A stretch of 36,612 nucleotides of DNA, from positions 1 through 36,612 of the forward strand of contig NZ_AUMO01000081.1 of the NCBI RefSeq assembly GCF_000430725.1, in the 5' to 3' direction. Position 1 is the stretch's first letter, and every line of letters begins with the position of its first letter. The notes under the pieces were generated by a model, which saw only the letters and a list, made by a program, of their open reading frames with translations, did no database searches and was not told the origin of the DNA. This DNA is from Azohydromonas australica DSM 1124 (lineage in GTDB: Bacteria; Pseudomonadota; Gammaproteobacteria; Burkholderiales; Burkholderiaceae_C). Shown piece by piece: positions 16,201 through 23,649 of the stretch. Made by a program: the position numbers and the translations under genes.

Positions 16201-17049
16201 CAGCCCGTCACGCAAAACCGGAGAGGCCGCAGTCTCCGTTCTCGCTGCAATGGCAATTCTCAGCCTTGGGTTGGACTCAACATATTGCCAGCCTTGGGGG
16301 CCGGTAACGACCAAGCTTTCATCCGACAGCGTGCCCTGTGTCATGACGACCGCGACTGCAAAGGCTGCGGCTTCCTCGACACTGTCCGCACGAAGCGTCA
16401 ACAGGTTATGGGAAATCTTGCCTTCCTGGGCCGCACGCAATTTCTCGCTCAATGCCGCCTGGGTCGCGGAGCGATCCATGTACAAGGCGTCCGTCGTGAT
16501 GGCCGGCTCGCATTGCCGCGACCAGTTGTGCCAATATCTGGCCGGACTGGCGACGCCAAAGCCGCTCAGGCCCATTTCCTCACCAACCATCAGAGCCACT
16601 GCCGGCGTCTGTTCCAACCATTGCTCCAGATCGTCAGCGTCGCAGGCACGGACGCCGGCCCAATCGCCCTTGGCGGCATGCTCATCAACCCAGGCATTTT
16701 TCTTCACCCATCGCCTGGGCGTGACGAAAACGAAGGTGCATGCGGCGCGTTCCTCGGGAGAAGTCGCTTGGGTACGTTTCTCGTAATCGCCGTTTGCCTT
16801 GCCAGTGACGTCCTTGTCGCAACCGATTTCCCAGCGCGATGCTCCGGCGGGCACCCAGGCATTGCCGCGTTCACTGGAAAGAACGCCGTCCCAGCCAGGC
16901 ATGAAGGTTGAATCCCCTGCTGGAAAGGAAATCTGTCGTGTGCTCTGCGGATCGAAGCAGAGGCGCCTCACCCAACGTGGCAGATGAATTTGTGCTTCCT
17001 TGGCATGGGACTCGACCCATGTGTTGATATCCGACGCAGTGATTCTCAT
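13264..17049 (-). CDS. Unassigned 1261-residue protein in a lower-GC segment; candidate defence protein
   Basis: I do not recognise a named family. The N-terminal domain (about 1-160) has a dense set of polar motifs: FPAGDS (42-47), GWDG (52-55), SRWEIGCDK (71-79), ANGDYEKR (85-92), FVFVTPRRW (106-114), and ADDLEQWLE (138-146). The Asp54...Glu74...Lys79 spacing recalls PD-(D/E)XK nucleases but is not canonical. Residues about 200-340 have an alpha/beta pattern (LVVTGPQGW, then RIAIAAR and LLVIVPQAT strands) where STAND ATPases carry their NTPase, but no Walker A motif is visible. From about 350 to the end it is helical and repeat-like. Sampled lines of the 3' half are near 40-58% G+C against about 70% around it. 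The small hydrolase is coupled downstream. The start ATG at 17049 has only a weak ribosome site. Confidence 0.8.
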   Translation of the reverse strand: MRITASDINTWVESHAKEAQIHLPRWVRRLCFDPQSTRQISFPAGDSTFMPGWDGVLSSERGNAWVPAGASRWEIGCDKDVTGKANGDYEKRTQATSPEERAACTFVFVTPRRWVKKNAWVDEHAAKGDWAGVRACDADDLEQWLEQTPAVALMVGEEMGLSGFGVASPARYWHNWSRQCEPAITTDALYMDRSATQAALSEKLRAAQEGKISHNLLTLRADSVEEAAAFAVAVVMTQGTLSDESLVVTGPQGWQYVESNPRLRIAIAARTETAASPVLRDGLLVIVPQATGDLAHKDTSEELLLDRPNIYDFEKSLIAIGMEESDARRYAASTGRSWTIFRRQRASNPAIRNPVWLDSAQSFSLPLLCLVGCWHASHDGDRQAVERLARRAYEDIEEDLCRLARLDDAPVLKIGDVWKAKSPLELMNQFGDQITGAQLDRFFALAQDMLTAADPQLELPAEERWMVNVHGKVRPFSGLLFDSVCDSLLKLAVRGIELPALQFLELENRVDRFVQQLLGEADAERWLSLASHLPTLAEAAPDAFLSAVEKSLRKADAPVARLITESGDSGFMGRCWHAGLLWALETLAWAPNRLARVALILAQLTHVPMKGNWGNKPSVSLFGLFRSWYPQTAASLQDRIRVLKLLIQRDGDVAFDILRNLAGPLRSRTALPAQRPKWRDDDAGAGHGVSRAEMFEMASAAREELIAVSKGHASRTAVLLNISMISSKSDLATALGLVELFTIAPIIDNDCELLRTALRKFMCWYTNHSDLPPHELGEWIGPARTCYELLMPRGFVLRHQWLFETYWVELPDFKCAHDEAYDKAVKTARLEAIADIFDGMGMPGIRELISTCKQPDAVGSHLIGALPHTIQWPEWIAMEGGDFLHSQMTSCISGLLGSMKATETEKTFQSIIQLEGSQNWSPQKMARLLNLVSPREEIWKLAEACGHEVEEHYWRIARPYCHSEAECSEYIINRLLAAKRPNAALKYCRLMLNKVDATLLFKALQQFVVHNEGEDSPSIQHWNLPRMIEKLEKSGQIEPIALMQLEFQLFPALVQGDRAASGALYECITSKPELFVELVCALYKPEHGERTEPITESQKLTAERAFDIFHYCSRLPGTKSDGSINGEIFSQFITTARQLCRDADRATMGDQTLGQILAHSPTDEDGTWPFVHACKILDSVDAEEIRTGFYFGAWNKRGVTSRSPWDGGGQERDLAAHYRSQAQRVQSSFPNVAAMLEKLARSYERMGREEDIEANLRKEGF

Positions 17050-17416
17050 TGCATTACCGCTAGATGCGGCTCAATGTGCTGATGCCCGAATCCGATGAAT
17101 TCTCGTCGTTTCATTCAGATCTACTCGGTTTTACGCCGAGTCTTCATCCCGACAATGTGCGCCAAGAGTGGCAAGCCTGTGGGTGCCATTCTTGATGGCC
17201 ACGCAATAAACAGCCATGCAATGAAATATTTCACGGACCGAAGTAGGTCGGTTTCGCATGCGGCATCCTCCATGGTCATGAAGGTGGCGTGCTGCGCTGT
17301 CGCGAGGCTCGGGTGTCCGGGACCTGCCGGTCCGGTTAAGTTTCTGAAATACGGGCCCGATTGGTGGGACTGCCAATAACCGGCCATTGATGGGCCTGAT
17401 CAGCAACGAGTCTCAG

Positions 17417-17534
17417 CCGTTCGCCCTGAGCAGAGGACTGAGCTTGTCGAGGGCCCCGTGTCGAAGGGTTGTTGGCCTGCCAACAGTCTCTCGACGAGCT
17501 CGGTCCGAGGCTTCGACAGGCTCAGCCCGAACGG
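17417..17534. repeat. REP-like palindromic units in inverted orientation
   Basis: CCGTTCGCCCTGAGC (17417-17431) with GAGCTTGTCGAGGG (17440-17453) is answered in inverse orientation by CTTCGACAGGCTCAGC followed by CCGAACGG (17511-17534). Sequences of the form CGTTCGCCCTGAGCTTGTCGAAGG are dispersed intergenic palindromes in many high-GC proteobacteria. The pair lies between the ends of unrelated genes, the usual place for such units. Confidence 0.65.
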
Positions 17535-17585
17535 TTCTTCATTCGAGCTGAGCACTGTTTCCAATCAGGAACCGTATTGCCAATA

Positions 17586-17608
17586 TTTCGCGCCAGCTTG
17601 GCGCGAAA
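17586..17608 (-). terminator. Strong hairpin downstream of cysK
   Basis: TTTCGCGCCA (17586-17595) and TGGCGCGAAA (17599-17608) form a perfect 10-bp stem with a 3-base loop, 28 bases after the cysK stop codon. There is no proper T tract on either side, so it is a transcript-end or stability structure rather than a textbook terminator. Confidence 0.5.
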
Positions 17609-17636
17609 CTCCTCGCCAGGAAGGAGATTTCTCGCC

Positions 17637-18635
17637 TCAGGCCGCCGCGGCCAGTGGCCCCGCCGGCAGCCCGTTGGCGTCGAACACGCCTTCGAACAGT
17701 ACCGAGCTGAGGTAGCGCTCGCCGCTGTCGGGCAGGATCACGACGATGGTCTTGCCGGCGTTCTCCGGGCGCCGCGCCCGGCGCACCGCCGCGGCCACGG
17801 CCGCGCCGCTGGAGATGCCGCAGAGGATGCCTTCCTCGCTCGCCAGGCGCCGCGCGCAGTGCACCGCCTCCTCGTTGCTGACCTGCTCGACGGCGTCCAC
17901 CAGCGCCAGCTCCAACACCTCGGGCACGAAGCCCGCGCCGATGCCCTGGATCTTGTGCGGCCCGGGCTTGATCTCCTCGCCCAGGCGATGCTGCGTAAGC
18001 ACCGGGCTGGCCGAGGGTTCCACCGCTACCGAGACGATCGGCTTGCCCCGCGTGCGCTTGATGTAGCGCGACACGCCGGTGATGGTGCCGCCCGTGCCCA
18101 CGCCGGAGACCAGGATGTCGATGGCGCCGCCGGTGTCCTCCCAGATCTCCGGCCCGGTAGTGCTCTCGTGGATGGCGGGGTTGGCCGGGTTCCTGAACTG
18201 CTGCAGCAGCACGTACCGACCGGGATCGCCGGCGGCGATCTCCTCCGCCTTGGCCACCGCGCCCTTCATGCCCTTGGCGCCCTTGGTGAGCACGAGCCGG
18301 GCGCCGAACGCCAGCAGCAGCTTGCGCCGCTCCAGGCTCATGGTTTCGGGCATGGTCAGCGTCAGCGGGATGCCGCGCGCCGCGGCCACGAAGGCCAGCG
18401 CGATGCCGGTGTTGCCGCTGGTGGGCTCCACCAGTTCCTTGCCCGGGCCCAGCAGCCCGCGCGCCTCGGCGTCGCGGATCAGCGCCGCGCCGACGCGGCA
18501 TTTCACGGAGTAGGCCGGGTTGCGGCCCTCGATCTTGGCCAGCACGGTGGCGCCCGCGCCGTCGGTGATGCGGTTCAGCCGCACCAGCGGCGTGCGGCCG
18601 ATGGACAGCGAGTTGTCTGCGAAGAATCGGGGCAT
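17637..18635 (-). CDS. cysK: Cysteine synthase A (O-acetylserine sulfhydrylase)
   Basis: The 332-residue PLP enzyme makes L-cysteine from O-acetylserine and sulfide in the cytosol. The Schiff-base lysine is in NPAYSVKCR (Lys45), the substrate loop is TSGNTG (72-77), and the phosphate-binding loop is [10 protein letters not shown] (177-186). SVKCR and the later [14 protein letters not shown] agree with CysK rather than CysM or cystathionine beta-synthase. The start ATG at 18635 is preceded by AGGAGG with a good spacing. It follows a rhodanese gene by 64 bases on the same strand, suggesting a two-gene sulfur unit. Confidence 0.96.
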   Translation of the reverse strand: MPRFFADNSLSIGRTPLVRLNRITDGAGATVLAKIEGRNPAYSVKCRVGAALIRDAEARGLLGPGKELVEPTSGNTGIALAFVAAARGIPLTLTMPETMSLERRKLLLAFGARLVLTKGAKGMKGAVAKAEEIAAGDPGRYVLLQQFRNPANPAIHESTTGPEIWEDTGGAIDILVSGVGTGGTITGVSRYIKRTRGKPIVSVAVEPSASPVLTQHRLGEEIKPGPHKIQGIGAGFVPEVLELALVDAVEQVSNEEAVHCARRLASEEGILCGISSGAAVAAAVRRARRPENAGKTIVVILPDSGERYLSSVLFEGVFDANGLPAGPLAAAA

Positions 18636-18699
18636 GGGAGTCCTCCTGGGCGTTGTTCGTTCTGCGGTGGTCTGGCGAGGGGCTGGGTGTGCGGGCGTG

Positions 18700-19167
18700 T
18701 CAGTCCTGCACCCAGGGCAGGCCGTGGAAGCGCCAGCCGTCGCCGTGGCCGCGCTGCTGGGCGGCGTCGAGCTCGCCTTCGAAGCCTTCGAGCACGTTGA
18801 AGGCGAGGCTGAAGCCGACCTTGGCCGCCGCCTCGGCGGCCAGCACTGAGCGCTTGCCGCTGCGGCACAGCAGCAGCAGCGGGCGCTGCTTGGGCACGCG
18901 CGCCTCCAGCTCGCGGGCGAAGCGCGGGTTGCGGGTGAACGCCGTGCCGGTGGCCCAGGGCACGTGCACGCTGCCCGGCACCAGGCCCATGAACTTGTGC
19001 TCCTCGGCGCTGCGCACGTCCACCAGCACGGCCTCGCCGGACTGCGCCAGGCTCCAGGCCAGCTGCGGCGGCACGCCGCCGGCATAGGCCAGCCCGGCCC
19101 GCCGCGCGGCCTCGCGGGCCTGTTCGAGAAGGGGATGCAAGACGACGTCGGCAATGGCGGCGGACAT
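18700..19167 (-). CDS. Rhodanese-like sulfurtransferase
   Basis: The 155-residue single-domain rhodanese has the active-site loop CRSGKRS (Cys101), a six-residue loop as in sulfurtransferases, and the preceding [25 protein letters not shown] region typical of the fold. It can carry persulfide sulfur from a donor to an acceptor. Position just before cysK suggests a role in sulfide or sulfite handling during cysteine synthesis (inference). The ATG at 19167 has AGGAAC upstream. An in-frame GTG at 19209 would add 14 residues without domain content. Confidence 0.92.
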   Translation of the reverse strand: MSAAIADVVLHPLLEQAREAARRAGLAYAGGVPPQLAWSLAQSGEAVLVDVRSAEEHKFMGLVPGSVHVPWATGTAFTRNPRFARELEARVPKQRPLLLLCRSGKRSVLAAEAAAKVGFSLAFNVLEGFEGELDAAQQRGHGDGWRFHGLPWVQD

Positions 19168-19491
19168 GGGGGCGTTCCTGGATTCGATGGAGTCGTTTGG
19201 GTGGGCCACCGTGCCGGCGCTTCGAGCCAGGCGTCGCGGTAGTCATGAACACAGGACGTCAGCCTAGGGAGCCTCCCGGGTCGGGCGAACGAAGCTTTGC
19301 GAAAAAGGTTGCGCGCAGAACGATGAAGACCCGATCGGCGACAAGACGGCTGCGGGCGCCGCATGAACTCATCCGCAAAGCGTCGTTCGCGCCGGTGATG
19401 CCGGGCCGGAAGATGCCTGCGGCGCGGCCCACAGGCGCCGCGGTTACGGCATCAATCAAGTCAAGGGCCCGGGGAGGGCCGATCGAGCACC
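19168..19491. other. Intergenic region between rhodanese gene and TauD remnant
   Basis: No gene is seen. It contains the inverted-repeat element at 19286-19389 and otherwise unremarkable GC-rich DNA. The promoter of the rhodanese-cysK unit should lie at its left end. Confidence 0.45.
19286..19389. repeat. 104-bp segment with 16-bp imperfect terminal inverted repeats
   Basis: CGAACGAAGCTTTGCG (19286-19301) and CGCAAAGCGTCGTTCG (19374-19389) are inverted copies differing at one base. The inside does not code for anything I can see. It could be a small non-autonomous element (MITE-like) or a large stem-loop. It sits about 100 bp before a gene remnant, as a mobile-element scar might. Confidence 0.45.
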
Positions 19492-19659
19492 ATGAGCTTT
19501 TTCCAGGACTTCCACGACAAGCAGGCCATCGAGGAGCCGGGCACCTTGCTCTTCTGGGACAACTGGGCCACGCAGCACCACGCGGTGTGGGATTACTTCC
19601 CCGCTGAGCGCTGGGGGGAGCGGGTGTCGGTGTGCCTGGAGCAGGGGCCGCGAGCCTGA
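19492..19659 (+). pseudogene. C-terminal remnant of a TauD/TfdA-family dioxygenase
   Basis: A 55-codon frame ends in the C-terminal strand set of 2-oxoglutarate/Fe(II) dioxygenases: GTLLFWDNWATQHHAVWDY then FPAERWGERVSV. This carries the distal iron histidine (in TQHHAV) and the 2-oxoglutarate-binding arginine. The first 80% of the enzyme, including the HxD iron motif, is absent and is not found in any frame upstream, so the product cannot be active. The same motif in the intact gene at 33991-34857 reads DLVFWDNRSVLH, so this is a different family member, not a copy of it. A weak GGGAGGG lies about 14 bases before the ATG. It might be expressed as a fragment, but a decayed gene is more likely. 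Confidence 0.75.
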
Positions 19660-19690
19660 CGGGCATTCCGTCCCGGCCCGCATGGAAACA

Positions 19691-19708
19691 GCCCGCCTGC
19701 AGGCGGGC
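19691..19708 (-). terminator. Palindromic hairpin downstream of the serine hydrolase gene
   Basis: GCCCGCCTGCAGGCGGGC is an 18-bp perfect palindrome (7-bp GC stem, TGCA loop), 36 bases after the serine hydrolase stop codon. On the minus strand it is followed by TGTTTCC, only a weak T tract. It may serve transcripts from both sides. Confidence 0.5.
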
Positions 19709-19744
19709 CGTGATGCCTTCAATTCAGCGTCCGCAGCCTGTCCA

Positions 19745-21568
19745 TCAGATCGCCACCCGCCGGAAACGGTAGCCGGCGCATTCGAAGCCCGGTTGCCCGT
19801 CCACCTCAACCCGTCGCACCGTCTCGCCCATCCCGGCCAGCGGCCCCTGCACGATGGCCTCGGTGTCGGACAGCACCTGCAGCACCGACACCGGCTGCGT
19901 GCTGCCGTAGCGCTCCGGCAGCTTCAGCCGTGCCAGCAGCAGGCTGTCCTCCTCGAACACCTCCACATGCTCCAGCAGCGCTTCCTCGCCCGGCAACAGC
20001 AGCGGCGCGTAGCGTCCGGCCACCCCGGTCCAGCGCGGCGCGCCGGGTGTGGGCTCGATGCGCTGGCCCAACAGCAGCTCCTTGCCGGCGGTGCGCACCA
20101 CCAGCAGCTCGCGGCCGTCGAGCTGCTGGCGCCGGATGCGCACGTCGGCCAGGTCCGGGATGTCCAGCGGAATCAGCCCCAGCAGCGCGTAGCGCGGATG
20201 CAGCCACCCTTCGGCATCGGCGCGCAGCTCCAGCCGCTCGCCCAGGGCCCGTGCCTGCAGCCGTGATCCATCGCGGCGCACCTGCAGGTAGCCCACCTCC
20301 GTGGTGTAGCGCCCCGGGTAGGCGGCCAGCTCCGCTTCCGGCAACGGCGCCTCCTTGGGTGCTGCGTTGGGCCGGTCGGCCTCGGGCTGGCGCAGCCCCG
20401 CCTTGGCCGCCAGCGCCAGGCGCAGCGCCTGGCGCGCCACCTCGCCAAGGAGCTTGCTGGCTCGGCTGTCGTTGGAGGCAAGGGCCACGCCCAGCCGGTG
20501 GCGCGGCAGGGCCGCCAGGTGCGCGCGGTGGTACAGCGTAGCGCCCGCGTGGTGCACCAGCGGGCCGGCTTGCGGCGGCATCGCCTGGGGCTCGTCCAGC
20601 ATCCAGCCCAGCCCGGTGCGCTGGCCCGGTACCGCCAGCGCGCCGTCCAGGACCTGCGGGCGCAGCATCTCCCGCAGCCAGGCCGCGGGCAGCACCTGGC
20701 GCTCCCCCGCGCGCCCCTCGGCGAACACCATGTGAAGAAAGCGCGCCAGGTCGAGCACGCCGGCGTTGAGCCCACCGGCGGGCAGGTCGCGCAGCCCCGT
20801 CTCGTGGGCGCGCCCCTGGCGGTCGTAGGCCTGGGCCAGGTCCGGCACGGCGGCGGGATGGACGGTGAAGCTGGCGTGCTCCATGCCCAGCGGCTCCAGC
20901 AGGCTCCGGCGCAAGTGCTCGTCGAACGGCCAGCCCGCCAGACGCTGCACGGCCGCGCCCAGCACGGTCAGGCCGACGTTGGAGTAGCTCATCAGCAGCC
21001 CCGGCGGGCTGGCCAGGTCGGTGTCGCGCAGGCGCTGCACCATCGCCTCGAAGGGCTCGGGCCGCTCCATGAACATGCCCGCCAGCACGTCGCGCGGCAG
21101 CCCGGCGTGGTGCGTCATCAATTGCCGCGCGGTGATCGGCGACGCGCCGAAACGCGAGCGCACGCTGAATTCCGGCAAGGCTTCCTGAATGGGAGCGTCC
21201 AGCACCAGTTTTCCCTGGGCGGCAAATTGCAGCGCCGCGGCGACGGTAAACAGCTTGGATATGGAGCCGACGCGGTATGGGGTTTGCGGCGTGGCGGGAA
21301 TATGCGCTTCCCGGTCCGCCCAGCCGGCCGCGTGGGACCAGGCCACGCGCTGGTCGTCCACGAGGGCGATGCTCAGGCCTGTGATGCCCTGCGACCGCAT
21401 CCGGCGCTCGATGTCCCGCTGCAGCCACTGGCCCAGCGCGTCCCAGTCATCCGATGCCACGTCGGGCAGAGGCTCCGAGGGGGCTGTTTCTGCACAGCCG
21501 GGCAGCCAGGGCGCGATCGCCGCGGTGCACAGATATTTGAGGGTATTTCGACGCTTGATATTCGTCAT
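19745..21568 (-). CDS. Beta-lactamase-family serine hydrolase (Tat-type lipoprotein)
   Basis: The 607-residue protein has a twin-arginine-like signal (KRRNTLKYL, 5-13) and lipobox LPGC (Cys25), so it is exported and lipid-anchored. The class C beta-lactamase/esterase domain spans about 45-400: nucleophile motif SISK (Ser102, Lys105), YSN (195-197), and HAG (340-342) as the third motif. The C-terminal 200 residues are beta-rich, like the lipocalin-type domain of related D-aminopeptidases and esterases. Likely activities are an esterase or peptidase on D-amino-acid or lactone substrates; a true beta-lactamase is less likely. The start ATG at 21568 fits the signal. GGAG lies 13 bases upstream, which is far. 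It is divergent from the DHH gene. Confidence 0.9.
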   Translation of the reverse strand: MTNIKRRNTLKYLCTAAIAPWLPGCAETAPSEPLPDVASDDWDALGQWLQRDIERRMRSQGITGLSIALVDDQRVAWSHAAGWADREAHIPATPQTPYRVGSISKLFTVAAALQFAAQGKLVLDAPIQEALPEFSVRSRFGASPITARQLMTHHAGLPRDVLAGMFMERPEPFEAMVQRLRDTDLASPPGLLMSYSNVGLTVLGAAVQRLAGWPFDEHLRRSLLEPLGMEHASFTVHPAAVPDLAQAYDRQGRAHETGLRDLPAGGLNAGVLDLARFLHMVFAEGRAGERQVLPAAWLREMLRPQVLDGALAVPGQRTGLGWMLDEPQAMPPQAGPLVHHAGATLYHRAHLAALPRHRLGVALASNDSRASKLLGEVARQALRLALAAKAGLRQPEADRPNAAPKEAPLPEAELAAYPGRYTTEVGYLQVRRDGSRLQARALGERLELRADAEGWLHPRYALLGLIPLDIPDLADVRIRRQQLDGRELLVVRTAGKELLLGQRIEPTPGAPRWTGVAGRYAPLLLPGEEALLEHVEVFEEDSLLLARLKLPERYGSTQPVSVLQVLSDTEAIVQGPLAGMGETVRRVEVDGQPGFECAGYRFRRVAI

Positions 21569-21726
21569 CGTTTTATTGGAAGGGCTCCAATGGCACGACG
21601 AGTATGCCAAGCCGAAGCCTTGGAAAAGCCAAAAGCGAGCCTTCACAACCTGTCCATATTCCCTGGCGGTAAGTCGGGCCATGCCGAGCCCGGGCGAGAA
21701 TGGCCTGAACGAGACGAGGGACGGGC

Positions 21727-22599
21727 ATGTCAAACGATCGCACTCTGGTGCTCTATCACGGCAAGTGCGCCGACGGCTTCGGCGCGGCCTTGGCGGCCTG
21801 GCTCCGGCTGGGCGATGCGGCGGACTACCTGGCCTGCCACTACGGCGACCCGCCGCCGGCGGTCGAGGGGCGCGAGGTGTTCATCCTCGATTACTCCTTC
21901 GAGCCCGAAGTGCTGCGCGCCATGGGCACGCAGGCGCGCAGCATCACGCTGCTGGACCACCACGTGTCGGCGCAGAAGCGGCTGCAGGGACTGGCGCTGG
22001 CCTGCCCGCACCGGCTGTATTTCGACCTCGGCCGCTCCGGCGCCGCCATTGCCTGGGAGCACTTCCATCCCGGCGCGCCGCTGCCTTACCTGCTGCAGGC
22101 CGTCCAGGCCCGCGACCTGTGGACCTGGGATGTGCCGGACGCGCGGCCCTTCCTGGCGGCGCTGGACCTGCTGCCGCTGGACTTCGCGGCCTGGAAGTCG
22201 GTGCTGGACCTGGACGAGCCGGCCCGGGCGCGCATGGTCGAGCGCGGTGCCGCGATGGAAGCGCGCTTCGACGCGCTGTGCACCGCCATCGCGGAGCAGC
22301 CAGCAGCGATCCGCATCGACGGCGAGGCCGGGCTGATGGTCAACGCGCCGGGCGAGTTCGCCAGCAACGTCGGCAGCCTGCTGGCGCAGCGCAGCGGCAG
22401 CTTCGCACTGGTGTGGCGTGCCGACCACCTGGGGCGGCTCAAGTGCAGCCTGCGCTCGGTGAAGGACTTTGACGTGGAACGGCTGGCGGCGCGCTTCGGC
22501 GGCGGCGGCCATGCGCAGGCCGCGGCGTTCATCCTGCCGGGGACGCGGGTGGCGGAGGTGCTGCAGGGCGAGCTGCAGTCCGCGGGTGCCGGGAGCTGA
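21727..22599 (+). CDS. DHH-family phosphoesterase
   Basis: The 290-residue cytosolic protein has the DHH phosphoesterase fold. The N-terminal metal-binding motifs are HGKCADGFGAA (Asp16) and LLDHHV (Asp77-His78-His79). The DHHA1 substrate-binding domain closes with GGGGHAQAA (258-266). Family members (NrnA/NrnB, RecJ, GdpP) hydrolyse short oligonucleotides or cyclic dinucleotides. With no membrane or RecJ-type extension, an oligoribonuclease or pAp-phosphatase type role is the closest guess. The start ATG at 21727 is preceded by GAGGG. It is convergent with the next hydrolase gene. Confidence 0.88.
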   Translation: MSNDRTLVLYHGKCADGFGAALAAWLRLGDAADYLACHYGDPPPAVEGREVFILDYSFEPEVLRAMGTQARSITLLDHHVSAQKRLQGLALACPHRLYFDLGRSGAAIAWEHFHPGAPLPYLLQAVQARDLWTWDVPDARPFLAALDLLPLDFAAWKSVLDLDEPARARMVERGAAMEARFDALCTAIAEQPAAIRIDGEAGLMVNAPGEFASNVGSLLAQRSGSFALVWRADHLGRLKCSLRSVKDFDVERLAARFGGGGHAQAAAFILPGTRVAEVLQGELQSAGAGS

Positions 22600-22641
22600 G
22601 CGGCACCGACCCGCACTTGGCCCGGACGCCTGCCGGGTGCC

Positions 22642-23544
22642 TTACTCGCCCTTCGGTCCCACCTTGCCGGCCAGGAAGGCTTTCAACACCGCTGGAAACT
22701 CCGGGCTCTCGATCAAGCCCTTGTGCCCGTAGCCCGGGAACAGCCGGATGTCCTTGTTGACGCTCGGCGCCTGCTCGAACAGCGAGCGCTGCATGGACGG
22801 CGGCATCAATTCGTCGTTCTCGCCGCCCAGCATCAGCAGCGGACCGCCGTAATTTCGCAGCGCCTTGACGTTGTCGATGGCCGCGATTTCGGGCGTGACC
22901 CTCGGCCGCACCACCAGCTTCGCGTACCAGGGAAACATGTTGCCGACCAAGGCCTCGGCGCTGGTGGCGGCGCCTTCGAGCACCAGCCCGTCGACAGGCT
23001 GCGTTTCGGCCACCGAGGCCGCCACGAAGCTGCCCATCGACAGGCCATAGACCACCAGCGGGCGCCGAGCCCTGGCGCGGGCGAACTGGAACACCGCCTG
23101 CGCATCCGAGCGCACCAGCGCCGCCGTGGGCGCGCCGTCGCTGCGGCCGTAGCCGCGGTAGTCGAAGACCATCACGTCCGCCCCGGCCTTGGCCAGGCCC
23201 GTGATCACCGGCAGGCCCTCGCGGTCCAGCCTGAAGCTGGAGCCGCCGAAATACAGCACCGTGGCGATGGACTGCGGGCTGTGGAAATACACGCCGCGGC
23301 TGACGGCGCCGTCGGCCTGCGGCACCGACACGTTTTCCAGCACGTAGCCGGCGCCCAGGGTTTCGGCCGCGGGCGGGCGCTGGTCGGGTTTGAGAAACAC
23401 CTTCTCGTCGATGTCCACCGTCGCGCAGCCGGCCAGGGCGCCGCAAGCAGCCAGGGACAGCAGGGTCTTGCGGACCCAGGCGGTTCGCGACGGGGAAGCG
23501 ATTGCCGTGCGGGAGAGGGAAGTCGTTGTTCTATGGGCGGCCAT
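22642..23544 (-). CDS. Alpha/beta hydrolase lipoprotein (BAAT/FrsA-like type)
   Basis: The 300-residue protein has lipobox LAGC at Cys40 after an unusually long, Arg/Ser-rich n-region. The hydrolase domain has the VFDYRGYGRSDG strand-turn, nucleophile elbow GLSMGS (Ser169), an acid in GGENDEL and a base in GYGHKG. This matches the family of envelope-anchored hydrolases with a GYGxSxG turn. A frame-compatible GTG at 23583 would add 13 residues. The ATG at 23544 lacks a clear ribosome site, so the start is uncertain. It lies 105 bases after the DUF971 gene on the same strand and may be a distal operon gene or independent. The substrate is unknown. Confidence 0.85.
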   Translation of the reverse strand: MAAHRTTTSLSRTAIASPSRTAWVRKTLLSLAACGALAGCATVDIDEKVFLKPDQRPPAAETLGAGYVLENVSVPQADGAVSRGVYFHSPQSIATVLYFGGSSFRLDREGLPVITGLAKAGADVMVFDYRGYGRSDGAPTAALVRSDAQAVFQFARARARRPLVVYGLSMGSFVAASVAETQPVDGLVLEGAATSAEALVGNMFPWYAKLVVRPRVTPEIAAIDNVKALRNYGGPLLMLGGENDELMPPSMQRSLFEQAPSVNKDIRLFPGYGHKGLIESPEFPAVLKAFLAGKVGPKGE

Positions 23545-23649
23545 GAGGGGTTCAAAAGCGGCCGGCGGTTCGACTTCCACCACCGGGTTCGCGGTTCACG
23601 AGGCAAAGCAGTGCTATCGGCGCTGCTTGGCCGGCATTGAGCCGCGGCC

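Larger units (their letters stand above)
17050..17636. other. Gene-poor stretch upstream of the 1261-residue gene
   Basis: The roughly 590 bases have no gene I can support. The stretch should hold the promoter of the large gene. It contains a short hairpin ACTCGG/CCGAGT (17123-17128/17136-17141), REP-like palindromic units (17417-17534), and a strong hairpin after cysK (17586-17608). A minus-strand frame at 17121-17387 (88 codons) includes a hydrophobic run but no ribosome site. Confidence 0.5.

Noticed and set aside
17121..17406. Minus-strand frames of 88 and 91 codons, one with a hydrophobic run
   Set aside because: Two overlapping frames look equally open, neither has a ribosome site, and the first 40 residues look random. 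Noted only as part of the gene-poor stretch.
21727..22599. DHH phosphoesterase as a cyclic-dinucleotide enzyme of an immune pathway
   Set aside because: It lacks the membrane, PAS or GGDEF modules of GdpP-type enzymes and no CBASS-type cyclase is nearby. An oligonucleotide-degrading role is simpler.
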